This document shows, in pieces, positions 42,275 to 51,783 of a stretch of DNA of 64,000 nucleotides (position 1 is its first letter; each line of letters begins with the position of its first letter). Under the pieces are notes generated by a model. It made no database searches, was not told where the DNA came from, and saw nothing but the letters and a program-made list of their open reading frames with translations. Source of the DNA: Coriobacteriales bacterium OH1046 (GTDB taxonomy: Bacteria > Actinomycetota > Coriobacteriia > Coriobacteriales > Atopobiaceae); the NCBI GenBank assembly GCA_004010535.1, contig RQYE01000002.1:186001-250000 (forward strand), written 5' to 3'. Position numbers and translations under genes: made by a program.

Positions 42275-44368
42275 ATGGCAAAAATCAAGTACAAGCTCGA
42301 GAACCTCCGCAATATCGGCATCATGGCCCATATCGATGCCGGTAAGACGACGACCACCGAGCGCATCCTCTACTACACCGGCAAGACCCATAAGATCGGC
42401 GAGGTCCACGACGGTGCGGCGACCATGGACTGGATGGTCCAGGAGCAGGAGCGCGGCGTGACCATAACCTCCGCAGCCACCACCTGCTTCTGGGGCGATC
42501 ACGTCATCCAGATCATCGACACCCCGGGCCACGTGGACTTCACGGCCGAGGTCGAGCGCTGCCTGCGCGTCCTCGACGGTGCCGTTGCCGTCTTCGATGC
42601 CGTCGCCGGCGTCCAGCCCCAGTCCGAGACCGTGTGGCGCCAAGCCACCAAGTACAGCGTGCCCCGCATCGCCTTCATCAACAAGTACGACCGCATCGGC
42701 GCCGACTTTTTCCGTGCCATCGAGACCATGAAGGACCGCTTGGGGGCCAACGCCATCGCCGCCCAGATACCCATGGGTTCCGAGAACAACTTCTGGGGCC
42801 TTATCGACCTCGTCACCATGGAGGCGTGGGATTTCAAGGAAGACGCCAAGGGGATGATCTATCCCGAGAAGCTGGATGCCGTCCCCGCCGATTTCGCCGA
42901 CCTTGCCGCCGAGAAGCGCGAGGAGCTGCTGGATGCAGCCTCGAATTTCTCCGATGAGGTCATGGAGGCCGTGCTCTCCGATGAGGAGGTGCCCCTCGAC
43001 GTGCTCAAGGCCGCCATCCGCACCGGCGTCATATCCGGTGAGATCAACCCCGTCTTCGTGGGGTCCGCCTATAAGAACAAGGGCATCCAGGAGCTGCTCG
43101 ACGCCGTCGTCGACTATCTTCCCAGCCCGCTCGACGTGCCCGAGGTCGACGGCCTCACCCTCAAGGGTGCCGACGACGTCCGCCATGCCGATCCCAAGGA
43201 GCCCTTCTCGGCGCTCGCCTTCAAGATCATGACCGACCCGTATGTGGGCAAGCTCACCTACATCCGCGTCTACTCCGGCCAAGCAGAGGCCGGCAGCTAC
43301 GTCTACAACTCCACCAAGGACGGCCGCGAGCGCTTGGGGCGTATCCTCGAGATGAACGCGAATGACCGCGTCGATCGCGAGGAGTGCTCCGCCGGCGATA
43401 TCGTCGCGTGCGTGGGCCTCAAGAACACCACCACCGGCGATACCCTCTGCGATGAGAAGCACCCCATTATCCTCGAGTCCATCAAGTTCGCCGATCCGGT
43501 CATCGACGTCGCCGTCGAGCCCAAGACCAAGGCCGAGCAGGAGAAGATGAGCGTCGGTCTCGCCAAGCTGGCGGAGGAGGACCCCACCTTCCAGGTCCAC
43601 ACCGATCAGGAGACCGGCCAGACCATCATCGCCGGCATGGGCGAGCTGCACCTCGAGATCATCGTCGACCGCCTGCGCCGCGAGTTCAAGGTCGAGTGCA
43701 ACGTGGGCAAGCCCCAGGTCGCCTACCGCGAGACCGCAGGCCGTGCCGTCAACCACGTCGAGGGCAAGTTCGTACGCCAGTCCGGCGGTCGCGGCCAGTA
43801 CGGCCACGCGGTCATCGACATCGAGCCCAACGAGGCCGGCAAGGGTTACGAGTTCGAGAACGCCATCGTGGGCGGCGTCATCCCCAAGGAGTACATCCCC
43901 TCGATCGACAAGGGCATCCAGGAGGCGCTGGAGAGCGGCGTCATCGCGGGCTACCCGGTGGTCGATGTCAAGGTCAAGCTCGTCGACGGCTCCTACCACG
44001 AGGTCGACTCCTCCGAGGCCGCCTTCAAGATCGCCGGTTCCATGGCCATCAAAGAGGCCCTGCGCAAGTCCGATCCCGTCCTCCTCGAGCCGATGGAGGC
44101 CGTCGAGGTCGAGACCCCCGAGCAGTACATGGGCGATGTCATGGGCAACCTCTCGAGCCGCCGCGGCAAGATCGAGGGCATGGAGGATCGCCGCGACACC
44201 AAGGTCATCAAGGCCAAGGTGCCTTTGGGCGAGATGTTCGGCTATGCGACCGATCTCCGCTCCCAGACGCAGGGTCGCGCGAGCTATACCATGCAGTTCG
44301 ACTGCTACGAGCCGGTTCCCAAGGCAGTCCGAGAAGAGATCGTCGCCAAGCACGGCGGCATCGCCTAA
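42275..44368 (+). CDS. fusA: Elongation factor G
   Basis: 697 residues, canonical EF-G. G1 is [13 protein letters not shown]3 is DTPGHVDF, and G4 is INKYDR. Five-domain length is normal and domain IV has GGRGQYGHA. It drives ribosomal translocation and recycling. It is clearly the housekeeping copy compared with the paralogue at 29157. tuf, which usually follows fusA, is not present; rpsJ follows after 48 bases. Confidence 0.98.
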   Translation: MAKIKYKLENLRNIGIMAHIDAGKTTTTERILYYTGKTHKIGEVHDGAATMDWMVQEQERGVTITSAATTCFWGDHVIQIIDTPGHVDFTAEVERCLRVLDGAVAVFDAVAGVQPQSETVWRQATKYSVPRIAFINKYDRIGADFFRAIETMKDRLGANAIAAQIPMGSENNFWGLIDLVTMEAWDFKEDAKGMIYPEKLDAVPADFADLAAEKREELLDAASNFSDEVMEAVLSDEEVPLDVLKAAIRTGVISGEINPVFVGSAYKNKGIQELLDAVVDYLPSPLDVPEVDGLTLKGADDVRHADPKEPFSALAFKIMTDPYVGKLTYIRVYSGQAEAGSYVYNSTKDGRERLGRILEMNANDRVDREECSAGDIVACVGLKNTTTGDTLCDEKHPIILESIKFADPVIDVAVEPKTKAEQEKMSVGLAKLAEEDPTFQVHTDQETGQTIIAGMGELHLEIIVDRLRREFKVECNVGKPQVAYRETAGRAVNHVEGKFVRQSGGRGQYGHAVIDIEPNEAGKGYEFENAIVGGVIPKEYIPSIDKGIQEALESGVIAGYPVVDVKVKLVDGSYHEVDSSEAAFKIAGSMAIKEALRKSDPVLLEPMEAVEVETPEQYMGDVMGNLSSRRGKIEGMEDRRDTKVIKAKVPLGEMFGYATDLRSQTQGRASYTMQFDCYEPVPKAVREEIVAKHGGIA

Positions 44369-44416
44369 GTTGTAGCCCAAGGCGTGGAGACACGCACGAT
44401 AACGGAGGTTTTGAAA

Positions 44417-44725
44417 GTGTCAAACCAGAAGATCAGGATTCGTCTCAAGGGCTATGACCATGAGGTTGTCGATCAGTCCTCGAAGCTCATCGTCGATACC
44501 GCCCTCAAGACCGGCGCCCGCGTGTCAGGCCCCATCCCCCTGCCCACCGAGCGCAACCTCTATACCGTGATCCGCTCGCCGCACAAGTACAAGGATTCCC
44601 GCGAGGAGTTCGAGATGCGCACCCATAAGCGTCTCATCGACATCCTCGATCCCTCCAGCTCCACGGTCGACTCGCTCATGCGCCTCGATCTCCCCGCCGG
44701 CGTCGATATCGAGATCAAGCTCTAA
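44417..44725 (+). CDS. rpsJ: Ribosomal protein S10 (NusE)
   Basis: 102 residues from the GTG at 44417 ([20 protein letters not shown]), the expected S10 length. GGAGG at 44404-44408 sets the start; the TTG at 44411 would be too close. It also acts in antitermination as NusE. It would normally lead the S10 operon, but here a terminator follows and rplC lies 3.1 kb away. Confidence 0.97.
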   Translation: MSNQKIRIRLKGYDHEVVDQSSKLIVDTALKTGARVSGPIPLPTERNLYTVIRSPHKYKDSREEFEMRTHKRLIDILDPSSSTVDSLMRLDLPAGVDIEIKL

Positions 44726-44751
44726 GCTTTCCCGCAGCAGGCAACGCAAAC

Positions 44752-44781
44752 GCCTCCGGCCCTCGGGCCGGGGGCGTTTTT
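44752..44781 (+). terminator. Terminator after rpsJ
   Basis: GCCTCCGGCCC and GGGCCGGGGGC form a GC-rich stem with one mismatch, followed by GTTTTTG. It separates rpsJ from the rest of the S10 operon. Confidence 0.85.
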
Positions 44782-44807
44782 GCAGCGCGGAAGCGTACGC
44801 TTCGCAC

Positions 44808-44889
44808 GAACATCCCGGCATGATCGCGAACATCACCGGGGTGATCGCGAACATATGTGGTGTGTTCATGAACACGGCGGGATGTTCGA
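44808..44889. repeat. GAACATC palindromic array, copy 2
   Basis: Four units start at 44808, 44828, 44849 and 44870. The first, GAACATCCCGGCATGATCGC, is identical to the first unit of the array at 45945. Confidence 0.8.
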
Positions 44890-45024
44890 AAAGAGTGCTT
44901 CGCAGGTCCTCGAAAGCGCTGCCTGTGCATCCTCTTGCAGCCCGCCCGCCAGTTGATAACTGGATGCCAGCTATCCGAAAAACCCGTCTGATACGATTTC
45001 CTCCCCATCGAACGAGGAGGTAGG

Positions 45025-45960
45025 ATGCACGCGGTGATCAGCCATTCCAGCGCGCTGATGTTTCTCGATCAGTGCTCGCGCCTCGTGCCATTTCCTGCGT
45101 TCAGGACCCAGGTCGTAGCTTTCGGCGATCCGATCGGGGCATGTGCGCACACGAAGAGGGAGCTTGCTGCGTTCCACCTTGATCGCTTCAGGCGCATGGG
45201 CAGGGATACCGACGTCCTTGTCCCCACGTTCAGGCAGAATAAACGGGTCGCAGGATATGTCCATCATGCCGCCGGCGGCAAGCTGCCGAAGGGGTCGTTG
45301 CTCGATGCGGGCGGGGGCGTGCTCGTGTGCTCGGCTCCGCTCGTGTTCGTGCAGCTGTGCCGGAGTCTTCCGTTGCTGCGTTGCATCAAGCTGGGCCACT
45401 TCATCTGCGGCACGTATTCCAAGGAGCCGAGCGTGCCGAGCGGCGTGGTAGACCGGTACCCGCTCGCGGCAAAAGCGGAGCTCGAGGAATTTGTCCGCAA
45501 GGCGCATCATCTGCGCGGTTCCCGCAATGCCGCTGCGGCGCTCCCGTGGGTGCTGGAAGGCGCAGCATCGCCGAAGGAAACCGAGCTCGCCCTGCCGTTT
45601 TATCTGCCCGAGCATCTGGGCGGATACGCTTTCATCCCCCCGGAGATGAACTATGGGGAGCGGCTCTCCGAGGCAGCTGGGAAGATCGAAGGTTCGGTCA
45701 ACGCGGCCATCGATGTGTATTGGCCTGGGCAGAAGATCGGGTTCGAATACACGAGCTATGCCGAGCACGGCGACCCGCATAAAATCGGCGAGGACGAGCG
45801 GCGAAAGCTGGCGCTGCAAACCATGGACGTCCGTCTTGAGCTGGTGACCAACCAGCAACTCATAGATGATAGGCAGCTCATGGCCCTTGCGCAGCTGCTG
45901 GCAAACTACGGTGTTCCGAAAGCCGTTTCGGCGGATGCCGAAACGAACATCCCGGCATGA
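45025..45960 (+). CDS. Unknown protein with AbiEi/DUF559-like, PD-(D/E)XK-type C-terminus
   Basis: 311 residues. GAGGAGG precedes the ATG. The C-terminal third has IDVYWPGQKIGFEYTSYAEH then DERRKLAL, matching the DUF559/Vsr-like pattern of an Asp (230), then Glu (241), then His and Asp-Arg. The central part (LVCSAPLVFVQLCRSLPLL) resembles the middle region of AbiEi-type antitoxin proteins. I infer a nuclease-fold protein; enzymatic activity is doubtful because the usual Glu-X-Lys/Asp is Glu-Tyr-Thr. It lies alone between two GAACATC arrays, and its last four codons fall inside the second one. It belongs to the insert that splits the S10 operon. Confidence 0.6.
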   Translation: MHAVISHSSALMFLDQCSRLVPFPAFRTQVVAFGDPIGACAHTKRELAAFHLDRFRRMGRDTDVLVPTFRQNKRVAGYVHHAAGGKLPKGSLLDAGGGVLVCSAPLVFVQLCRSLPLLRCIKLGHFICGTYSKEPSVPSGVVDRYPLAAKAELEEFVRKAHHLRGSRNAAAALPWVLEGAASPKETELALPFYLPEHLGGYAFIPPEMNYGERLSEAAGKIEGSVNAAIDVYWPGQKIGFEYTSYAEHGDPHKIGEDERRKLALQTMDVRLELVTNQQLIDDRQLMALAQLLANYGVPKAVSADAETNIPA

Positions 45961-46028
45961 TCGCGAACATCTCCGGGATGTTCGCGAACACCCCCATGAT
46001 GTTTGTGTGAGGATCGGGATGTTCGTGT
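45945..46028. repeat. GAACATC palindromic array, copy 3
   Basis: Units start at 45945, 45965, 45986 and about 46008. Bases 45944-45971 match 44807-44834 exactly. The array provides the last codons and stop of the upstream gene. Confidence 0.8.
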
Positions 46029-46054
46029 TGAGCAATACTCTGGCTGCCCGTTCC

Positions 46055-46654
46055 TTACCAGCTCACGCCCTCCCACAGCGAGAAGAGATAGCTCTCGTCG
46101 AGCATGATGCCGCCTTCGCGGATGCTGGGCTCGGCGACGATGATCTCGAGCGCATTGCCCTCATCGACCTGGATGGCTGAGACGTAGAACATGTTGGGGC
46201 GATCGTACTCGTCGTCGAAGCGGTACCAGCCCCAGAGCACCTCGTGGCCGTTGACGGTCGTGCACATGAGCCCGCTCGTCTCGATGTCGGTGTAACGGCT
46301 GCCGAAGAGGCGGCTTCCCACGATATTGTCGGTATCGAGCTGGTAGAGAAGGTATTTCTCGGCATCGTCGGAGGCGTAGGCGATGTCCACGCTGCCGCGC
46401 GCCCACAAACAGCCGATGCGCTCCTCGGCAACAGACGCGTCATCGGCAAGCGGCTCGTATTTGGCGGTTTCGAGCCAGTCGGGCAGACCCACCGTCACGT
46501 GCGGAGCCTCATCATCGTGCCACGGGACGATGATGACCGAGTCCTGAGCGGCGAGGTCGATCTCGATGGCGTTGGGCGACATGCCATCCCCGCAGGCGGC
46601 GAGCGGCAAACAGGCGAGAAGGGCTAGGGCGAGATAAAGCAGGCGCTTACGCAT
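46055..46654 (-). CDS. Lipoprotein of unknown function
   Basis: 199 residues. The signal MRKRLLYLALALLACLPLAA ends with the lipobox LAAC, so Cys21 would be lipidated. The mature part is acidic, with SYLFSLWEGVSW at the C-terminus and a pattern (DTDNIVGSRLFGSRYTDIET) I do not recognise. GGGAG precedes the start at 46654. It converges on the array at 45945 and shares its strand with the small XRE gene upstream. Confidence 0.8.
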   Translation of the reverse strand: MRKRLLYLALALLACLPLAACGDGMSPNAIEIDLAAQDSVIIVPWHDDEAPHVTVGLPDWLETAKYEPLADDASVAEERIGCLWARGSVDIAYASDDAEKYLLYQLDTDNIVGSRLFGSRYTDIETSGLMCTTVNGHEVLWGWYRFDDEYDRPNMFYVSAIQVDEGNALEIIVAEPSIREGGIMLDESYLFSLWEGVSW

Positions 46655-46722
46655 GGATGCTCCCAACGGAGACGGTAACACAGCCAGTGTACGCCATCAT
46701 AGATTGGTGAAAGCTCCGAGAC

Positions 46723-46941
46723 CTAGAGCCCTTCGAGCAGCTCCGAGAGCGTCAGGCCGAGGCTGGAGGCGATTTTCCTGAGCAGGTTGATGGTGGGAGC
46801 ATGTTTGCCCTGCTCGATGGATGCGTAATACGTCCGATCGATGCCGGCCTGATAGGCGAACTTCTCTTGGCTCAAGCTCGTCCGTTCAAGTCGGAGCGAC
46901 TTGATGCGCTTCCCCAACGCTTGCTGAAAGACCTCGTCCAT
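46723..46941 (-). CDS. Small XRE-family repressor
   Basis: 72 residues, a single HTH domain (KRIKSLRLERTSLSQEKFAY, then DRTYYASIEQGKHAPTINLL). I start at 46941; the frame remains open upstream but that part overlaps the divergent lipoprotein gene and shows no family features. A dyad in the promoter of the divergent lipoprotein lies 35 bases away, so it probably represses that gene or itself. Base composition here is less GC-rich than in the flanking ribosomal genes. Confidence 0.85.
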   Translation of the reverse strand: MDEVFQQALGKRIKSLRLERTSLSQEKFAYQAGIDRTYYASIEQGKHAPTINLLRKIASSLGLTLSELLEGL

Positions 46942-46969
46942 ACGGCGAAGTCTAAATACGCCTGCATTT

Positions 46970-47000
46970 TTGACAACGGTACATATACCGTAGTGATATA
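46970..47000 (+). promoter_or_regulatory. Promoter with operator dyad in the spacer
   Basis: A consensus -35 TTGACA (46970-46975) is followed immediately by ACGGTA-CATA-TACCGT (46976-46991) and then GATATA or TGATAT as -10. The dyad fills the spacer between the boxes, an ideal place for repression by the adjacent XRE protein. Confidence 0.65.
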
Positions 47001-47037
47001 TACTTATCAAACAGAGACGATGAAGGGATGATGACCG

Positions 47038-47499
47038 ATGAAGAAGTTCGATAGACTCCCGATTATGCTCGTTGTCCTTGCTTTGACGTTTGGAATAGCG
47101 GGTTGCAGCGATCGGGCAAACAACAGGCAAGATGAGCCGGCGGCCGTTGTCGAGCAAACCGATCCCAAGCTCGCACCGGAACCCGGATCCGATCCAGAAC
47201 CAGTAGCTGCTGGGGAACGCGATGAAACATACATCCGCCCCGAGTTTCAAGAGTTCATCGATGCCTATTTGGATTTCTATCGCGAGTATGCAGAGTTCAT
47301 GAAGTACTACGAAGAGCATCCTACTGATACTGATGTCCTGCTGAGGCTGGCCGACATGATCGATCGTGAGGCAGATATGGTCCGTGTGGCTCACGAGTGG
47401 GAGGAAGATGACCTTACGAATGCCGAAGCAGCACTGCTCATTGAGGCGGAAGCCGAGATGCTCAGGATTACTGCTGATCTTATGGAAACATTGGACTAG
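47038..47499 (+). CDS. Small lipoprotein of unknown function
   Basis: 153 residues. The signal peptide ends in the lipobox IAGC (Cys23). A short Pro/Glu/Asp-rich linker leads to a helical domain (EFQEFIDAYLDFYREYAEFM, then a long acidic helix ending ITADLMETLD). The pattern resembles the DUF6591-type lipoproteins of Firmicutes and Actinobacteria; I hold that loosely. Lower GC and different codon use than its neighbours suggest acquisition by transfer. It is controlled from the promoter at 46970. Confidence 0.8.
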   Translation: MKKFDRLPIMLVVLALTFGIAGCSDRANNRQDEPAAVVEQTDPKLAPEPGSDPEPVAAGERDETYIRPEFQEFIDAYLDFYREYAEFMKYYEEHPTDTDVLLRLADMIDREADMVRVAHEWEEDDLTNAEAALLIEAEAEMLRITADLMETLD

Positions 47500-47557
47500 C
47501 TCTGCAATAACAGGGCTATTCCCCCTGCGCCGTGCGGGCTGGCAAGATATCCGTTAC

Positions 47558-47640
47558 AAACATCCCGGTATGATCGTGAACATCCTCTGGATGATCGTGA
47601 ACATCCTCGGGATGTTCGCATTTCCCTAGGGATGATTGTG
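47558..47640. repeat. GAACATC palindromic array, copy 4
   Basis: Units start at 47558, 47578 and 47599, with a degenerate fourth from 47620. GAACATCCTCGGGATGTTCG is the clearest self-complementary unit in the window. It lies in the gap upstream of rplC. Confidence 0.8.
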
Positions 47641-47708
47641 GACCAGCTATTCTCAAGACACAAAACCCCGCACCAACCAAAAATCTCGAGGATACGCGCG
47701 GCTACGTG

Positions 47709-47854
47709 TGTTAATCTAGTAAAGCTGCTCGCTCAGGGTGGGTCGTCCAGCTCTGCCACGGGCGCGCAGCACACCCGACGGATGTGGTCCGCTGGGAGCG
47801 TGCGGTAAGGGACCGCACGTAAAGGCCCATGACCACCGAAGGAAAGGACCAGGG
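47709..47854 (+). promoter_or_regulatory. rplC promoter and leader
   Basis: An extended -10 TGTTAATCT (47709-47717) starts a ~130-base leader. CGTGCGGT/ACCGCACG (47799-47819) forms an 8-bp hairpin 36 bases before the rplC start. The leader could be a target for autoregulation by a ribosomal protein such as L4; this is inference. It shows that rplC onward is a separate transcription unit from rpsJ. Confidence 0.5.
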
Positions 47855-48475
47855 ATGGTCAACACGATTCTCGGCCGCAAGCTGGGGATGACGCAGGTCT
47901 GGGACGAGAACGACAACGTCGTGCCCGTCACCGTCATCCAAGCCGGCCCCTGCACGGTCTCGCAGGTGAAGACCAAAGCGACCGACGGCTACGACGCCGT
48001 CCAGATCGGTTTTGGCGAGATCAAACCCAAGCGCGTCAACAAGCCTCTCGCGGGCCACTTCAAGGCCCAGGGCGTCGAGCCCCTGCGCTACCTCCGCGAG
48101 GTGCGCGTCGAGAACGCCGAGGAGTACAAGCCCGGCGACCAGGTCACCGTGGAGATCTTCGCCGAGACCAAGGCGGTCGACGTCACCGGCACGTCCAAGG
48201 GCAAGGGCTTCCAGGGCACCATCAAGCGCTGGAATTTCTCCCGCGGCCCCATGACGCACGGCTCCCGCAACCAGCGCCGTCCGGGTTCCATCGGCCAGTG
48301 CGCCTATCCCGCCCGCGTCCGCAAGGGCCTCCACATGGCCGGCCACATGGGCAATGAGCGCGTTACCGTGAAGAACCTCAAGCTCGTGCGCGTCGATGCC
48401 GAGCAGAACCTCCTGCTCGTCAAGGGCGCCGTCCCCGGTGGCAAGAACGCCCTCGTCCAAGTCCATATGGCTTAA
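47855..48475 (+). CDS. rplC: Ribosomal protein L3
   Basis: 206 residues; [20 protein letters not shown] and [20 protein letters not shown] are diagnostic. Early assembly protein near the peptidyl transferase centre. The ATG at 47855 follows GGACCAGGG; the frame is open upstream without homology. First gene of the truncated S10/spc operon. Confidence 0.98.
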   Translation: MVNTILGRKLGMTQVWDENDNVVPVTVIQAGPCTVSQVKTKATDGYDAVQIGFGEIKPKRVNKPLAGHFKAQGVEPLRYLREVRVENAEEYKPGDQVTVEIFAETKAVDVTGTSKGKGFQGTIKRWNFSRGPMTHGSRNQRRPGSIGQCAYPARVRKGLHMAGHMGNERVTVKNLKLVRVDAEQNLLLVKGAVPGGKNALVQVHMA

Positions 48476-48488
48476 AGGAGGGTAAGCA

Positions 48489-49115
48489 ATGGCACAGTAT
48501 GAGATCAAGAACGTGGACGGCAAGAAGGCCGGATCCGCCGATCTTGCCGATGCCGTCTTCGGCATCGAGCCCAATATCCCCGTCATCCACCAGGTGATCG
48601 TCTGCCAAGACGCCTCCCTGCGTCAGGGCACCCACTCAACCAAGAACCGCCACGAGGTCTCCGGCGGCGGCAGGAAGCCCTATCGCCAGAAGGGCACCGG
48701 CCGTGCCCGCCAGGGTTCCATCCGTGCCGGCCAGTGGACCGGCGGTGGCGCCATCTTCGGCCCCCTGCCCCATAGCCACGCCAAGCGCATCAACAACAAG
48801 ATGGTCAAGCTCGCCATGCGCTCCGTGCTCTCCGGCAAGGTCCGCGACGAGGAGCTCCATCTCATCGACAGCCTCGAGTTCGCCAAGCCCTCCACCAAGG
48901 AGGCCAAGGCCGTCCTCGAGGCCCTCGGTATCTCGGGTAAGCGCGTGACCTTGGTCGTTGCCGACGACGACATCAACACCTACCTGTCGTTCCGCAACCT
49001 TCCCAAGGTTTCCATCTTCGGCGTCTCCGAGGTCACCGCCCGCTTCCTCATCGACAACGGCGCCCTCGTCATGTGCGCTGCTGTCGCCAAGCAGCTCGAG
49101 GAGGTGCTCGCATAA
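48489..49115 (+). CDS. rplD: Ribosomal protein L4
   Basis: 208 residues with KGTGRARQGSIRAGQWTGGG of the L4 exit-tunnel loop. L4 often autoregulates its operon. AAAGGAGGG precedes the start; its stop overlaps the rplW start by one base. Confidence 0.98.
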   Translation: MAQYEIKNVDGKKAGSADLADAVFGIEPNIPVIHQVIVCQDASLRQGTHSTKNRHEVSGGGRKPYRQKGTGRARQGSIRAGQWTGGGAIFGPLPHSHAKRINNKMVKLAMRSVLSGKVRDEELHLIDSLEFAKPSTKEAKAVLEALGISGKRVTLVVADDDINTYLSFRNLPKVSIFGVSEVTARFLIDNGALVMCAAVAKQLEEVLA

Positions 49116-49420
49116 TGAACTCCGCCTACAGCGTCATCATCCGCCCCATCGTCTCCGAGCGTTCCTATGACCTCATGGAGCAGGGAAAGTACACGTTCGA
49201 GGTCGCCAAGACCGCGGCTAAGGAGGAGATCGCCGAGGCTGTCGAGAAGCTCTTCGGCGTCCATGTCGTGAAGGTCAATACCATGTCGGTCAAGGGCAAG
49301 CACAAGCGCGTCCGCTACCAGACCATGGGCACCACCCGTTCGTGGAAGAAGGCTATCGTCACCCTCGCGGCTGGCGAGAGCATCGAGATCTTCGGCAACC
49401 AGCAGGTGGCCGCAGAGTAG
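49115..49420 (+). CDS. rplW: Ribosomal protein L23
   Basis: 101 residues starting MNSAYSVIIRPIVSERSYDL in the TAATG overlap with rplD. It sits at the tunnel exit and docks signal recognition particle and trigger factor. Confidence 0.97.
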   Translation: MNSAYSVIIRPIVSERSYDLMEQGKYTFEVAKTAAKEEIAEAVEKLFGVHVVKVNTMSVKGKHKRVRYQTMGTTRSWKKAIVTLAAGESIEIFGNQQVAAE

Positions 49421-49563
49421 GTGATCCGCCCGCGCTCCGTGCGAACGGGGCTCGGGCATCTATGCCGCGCACTATGGATACGCGCGGTACCGTGGTAGTT
49501 CCGGTGTCGTCTCGCCACACCTTCGAGCGAGATGGCCAACGGAGAACAGAAGGGATTTGAGTA

Positions 49564-50406
49564 ATGGCAGTGAAGCACCTCAAGCCAACGAGCCCCGGCC
49601 GTCGTTGGCAGACGGTCTCCGATTTCGCGGAGATCACGACGGACAAGCCCGAGAAGTCGCTTCTCGAGCCCCTGCCCAAGAAGGCGGGCCGCAACAACAA
49701 CGGCCGCATCACCACCCGTCACCAGGGCGGCGGCCACAAGCGCCAGTACCGCAAGATCGATTTCAAGCGCACCCATGATGACGTCCCGGCCAAGGTCGCT
49801 ACCATCGAGTACGACCCCAACCGCAGCGCCCGCATCGCGCTCCTGCACTACGCAGACGGTTTCAAGGCCTATATCCTCGCTCCCGAGGGTCTCAAGGTCG
49901 GCGATACCCTCTACTCCGGCGCCTCCGGTGTCGACATCAAGCCCGGCAATGCCATGCCCCTCTCCGAGATCCCCGTCGGCACCCTCGTGCACGCCGTGGA
50001 GTTCCAGCCCGGCAAGGGAGCGGCCCTCGCGCGTTCCGCCGGCACCTCGGTCCAGCTCATGGGCAAGGACAACGGCTATGCCGTCCTGCGCCTCCCCAGC
50101 TCCGAGCTCCGCCGCATCCTGCTCACCTGCCGTGCAACGGTGGGCGAGGTAGGCAATGCCGATCACGCCAACATCGTCGTCGGCAAGGCCGGGCGCAGCC
50201 GCTGGGCAGGCGTCCGCCCCACCGTCCGCGGCACGGTCATGAACCCGGTCGACCACCCGCATGGCGGCGGCGAGGGCAAGAACCACACCTCCGGCCGTCC
50301 TTCCGTCACCCCGTGGGGCATCCCGACCAAGGGCAAGAAGACCCGCGATCCCAAGAAGGCGTCCAACCACCTCATCATCCGTCGTCGTAAGACGAAGACC
50401 AAGTAG
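49564..50406 (+). CDS. rplB: Ribosomal protein L2
   Basis: 280 residues; [19 protein letters not shown] is the conserved L2 motif with the key histidine. Required for subunit joining. A 143-base gap separates it from rplW, longer than other gaps in the operon, with no gene seen in it. Confidence 0.98.
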   Translation: MAVKHLKPTSPGRRWQTVSDFAEITTDKPEKSLLEPLPKKAGRNNNGRITTRHQGGGHKRQYRKIDFKRTHDDVPAKVATIEYDPNRSARIALLHYADGFKAYILAPEGLKVGDTLYSGASGVDIKPGNAMPLSEIPVGTLVHAVEFQPGKGAALARSAGTSVQLMGKDNGYAVLRLPSSELRRILLTCRATVGEVGNADHANIVVGKAGRSRWAGVRPTVRGTVMNPVDHPHGGGEGKNHTSGRPSVTPWGIPTKGKKTRDPKKASNHLIIRRRKTKTK

Positions 50407-50436
50407 TCGGAACACGAGTGAGTGGAGAAAGATAGC

Positions 50437-50697
50437 ATGAGCAGAAGTCTCAAGAAGGGCCCGTTCGTGGAGACTCGCCTCCTCGCGCGTGTCACCGCAC
50501 AGAACGAGGCCGGCACCAAGGGGGTCATCAAGACCTGGTCGCGTTCCTCGACCATCTATCCCGAGATGGTCGGCCACACCATCGCCGTCCACGACGGCCG
50601 CAAGCATGTTCCCGTATACGTTACCGAGTCCATGGTCGGTCACAAGCTGGGCGAGTTCGCACCCACCCGCACCTTCCGCGGCCACAAGGCGAAGTAG
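50437..50697 (+). CDS. rpsS: Ribosomal protein S19
   Basis: 86 residues from the ATG at 50437 ([19 protein letters not shown]); an ATG 15 bases upstream lacks homology. [17 protein letters not shown]-type C-terminus. Binds 16S rRNA with S13. Confidence 0.97.
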   Translation: MSRSLKKGPFVETRLLARVTAQNEAGTKGVIKTWSRSSTIYPEMVGHTIAVHDGRKHVPVYVTESMVGHKLGEFAPTRTFRGHKAK

Positions 50698-50711
50698 GGA
50701 GGTAGATCCGC

Positions 50712-51062
50712 ATGGCAAACAGCAATGAGGTCAAGGCCACAGCCAAATACGTGCGCACAGCCCCGCGCAAGGCCCGCATGGTCGTCGATATGATCCGCAA
50801 CAAGTCCGTCGCCCAGGCGCTCGAGATCCTCCAATTCTCCAACCGTGCCGTCGCGGGCGACGTCGCCAAGGTCGTGCGTTCCGCAGTCGCCAACGCCGAG
50901 AACAACAACGGCATGCGCGGCGAGAACCTCGTCATCAAGGCCTGCTTCGTGGACGAAGGCCCAACGCTGAAGCGCATCCGTCCCCGCGCGAAGGGTTCCG
51001 CGAGCCGCATCAACAAGCGTATGAGCCACATCACCGTCATCGTCGCACCGAAGGAGGCGTAA
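50712..51062 (+). CDS. rplV: Ribosomal protein L22
   Basis: 116 residues; ARMVVDMIRNKSVAQALEIL and the tunnel-loop region (RGENLVIKACFVDEGPTLKR) are present. Its hairpin lines the exit tunnel. AGGGAGGT precedes the start. Confidence 0.97.
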   Translation: MANSNEVKATAKYVRTAPRKARMVVDMIRNKSVAQALEILQFSNRAVAGDVAKVVRSAVANAENNNGMRGENLVIKACFVDEGPTLKRIRPRAKGSASRINKRMSHITVIVAPKEA

Positions 51063-51069
51063 AGAAGCT

Positions 51070-51783
51070 ATGGGCCAGAAGGTACATCCTACCGGTTTCC
51101 GCCTCGGCACCACCGAGAACTGGCGTTCCCGCTGGTACGCCGAGAACAAGAAGTATGCCGCCAGAGTCGGCTCCGATCTCGCCATCCGCGCATTCCTCGA
51201 GAAGCGCCTCAGCAACGCCGCGCTCTCCCGCGTCGAGATCGACCGTGCCGGCGACAAGATCACCGTCAGCATCTACACCGCCCGCCCCGGCGTCGTCATC
51301 GGCAAGAAGGGCGCCGAGATCGACACCCTCCGCTCCGACTTGGAGAAGGTCGCCGGTGTCGAGAGGGGTATGGTTGCCGTGGACGTCATCGAGGTCAAGC
51401 GCCCCGAGCTCGACGCCACGCTCGTCGCCCGCTCCATCGCCGATCAGCTCGAGGGTCGCATCGCCTTCCGCCGTGCCATGCGCAAGGCAGTGCAGACCGC
51501 CCGCAAGTCCGGCGCCAAGGGCATCCGCATCCAGTGCTCCGGTCGCTTGAACGGCGCCGAGATGGGCCGTCGCGAGTGGTACCGCGAGGGTCGCGTACCC
51601 CTGCACACGCTGCGTGCCGTCATCGATTACGGCGAGGCCGTCGCCTCCACCACCATGGGCGCCTGCGGCGTCAAGGTGTGGATCTACCACGGCGAGAAGC
51701 TCCCCGGCCAGGCTGCCCCCAAGCCCGCGCTCGAGGGCTCCGCGCGTCCCCGCCGCCCGCGTAACGAGAGGAGGGGCCGCTAA
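51070..51783 (+). CDS. rpsC: Ribosomal protein S3
   Basis: 237 residues. [13 protein letters not shown] opens the protein, a KH domain with [11 protein letters not shown] follows, then the C-terminal S3 domain ([19 protein letters not shown]). Part of the mRNA entry helicase site. Its stop overlaps the rplP start. Confidence 0.98.
   Translation: MGQKVHPTGFRLGTTENWRSRWYAENKKYAARVGSDLAIRAFLEKRLSNAALSRVEIDRAGDKITVSIYTARPGVVIGKKGAEIDTLRSDLEKVAGVERGMVAVDVIEVKRPELDATLVARSIADQLEGRIAFRRAMRKAVQTARKSGAKGIRIQCSGRLNGAEMGRREWYREGRVPLHTLRAVIDYGEAVASTTMGACGVKVWIYHGEKLPGQAAPKPALEGSARPRRPRNERRGR

Noticed and set aside
44808-46028. CRISPR-like array
   Set aside because: The units abut with no unique spacers, are 20-21 bases and self-complementary, and no cas gene is present.
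46942-47394. N-terminal extension of the small XRE protein to 223 residues
   Set aside because: It would run antisense through the divergent lipoprotein gene and its promoter; the HTH is complete from 46941.
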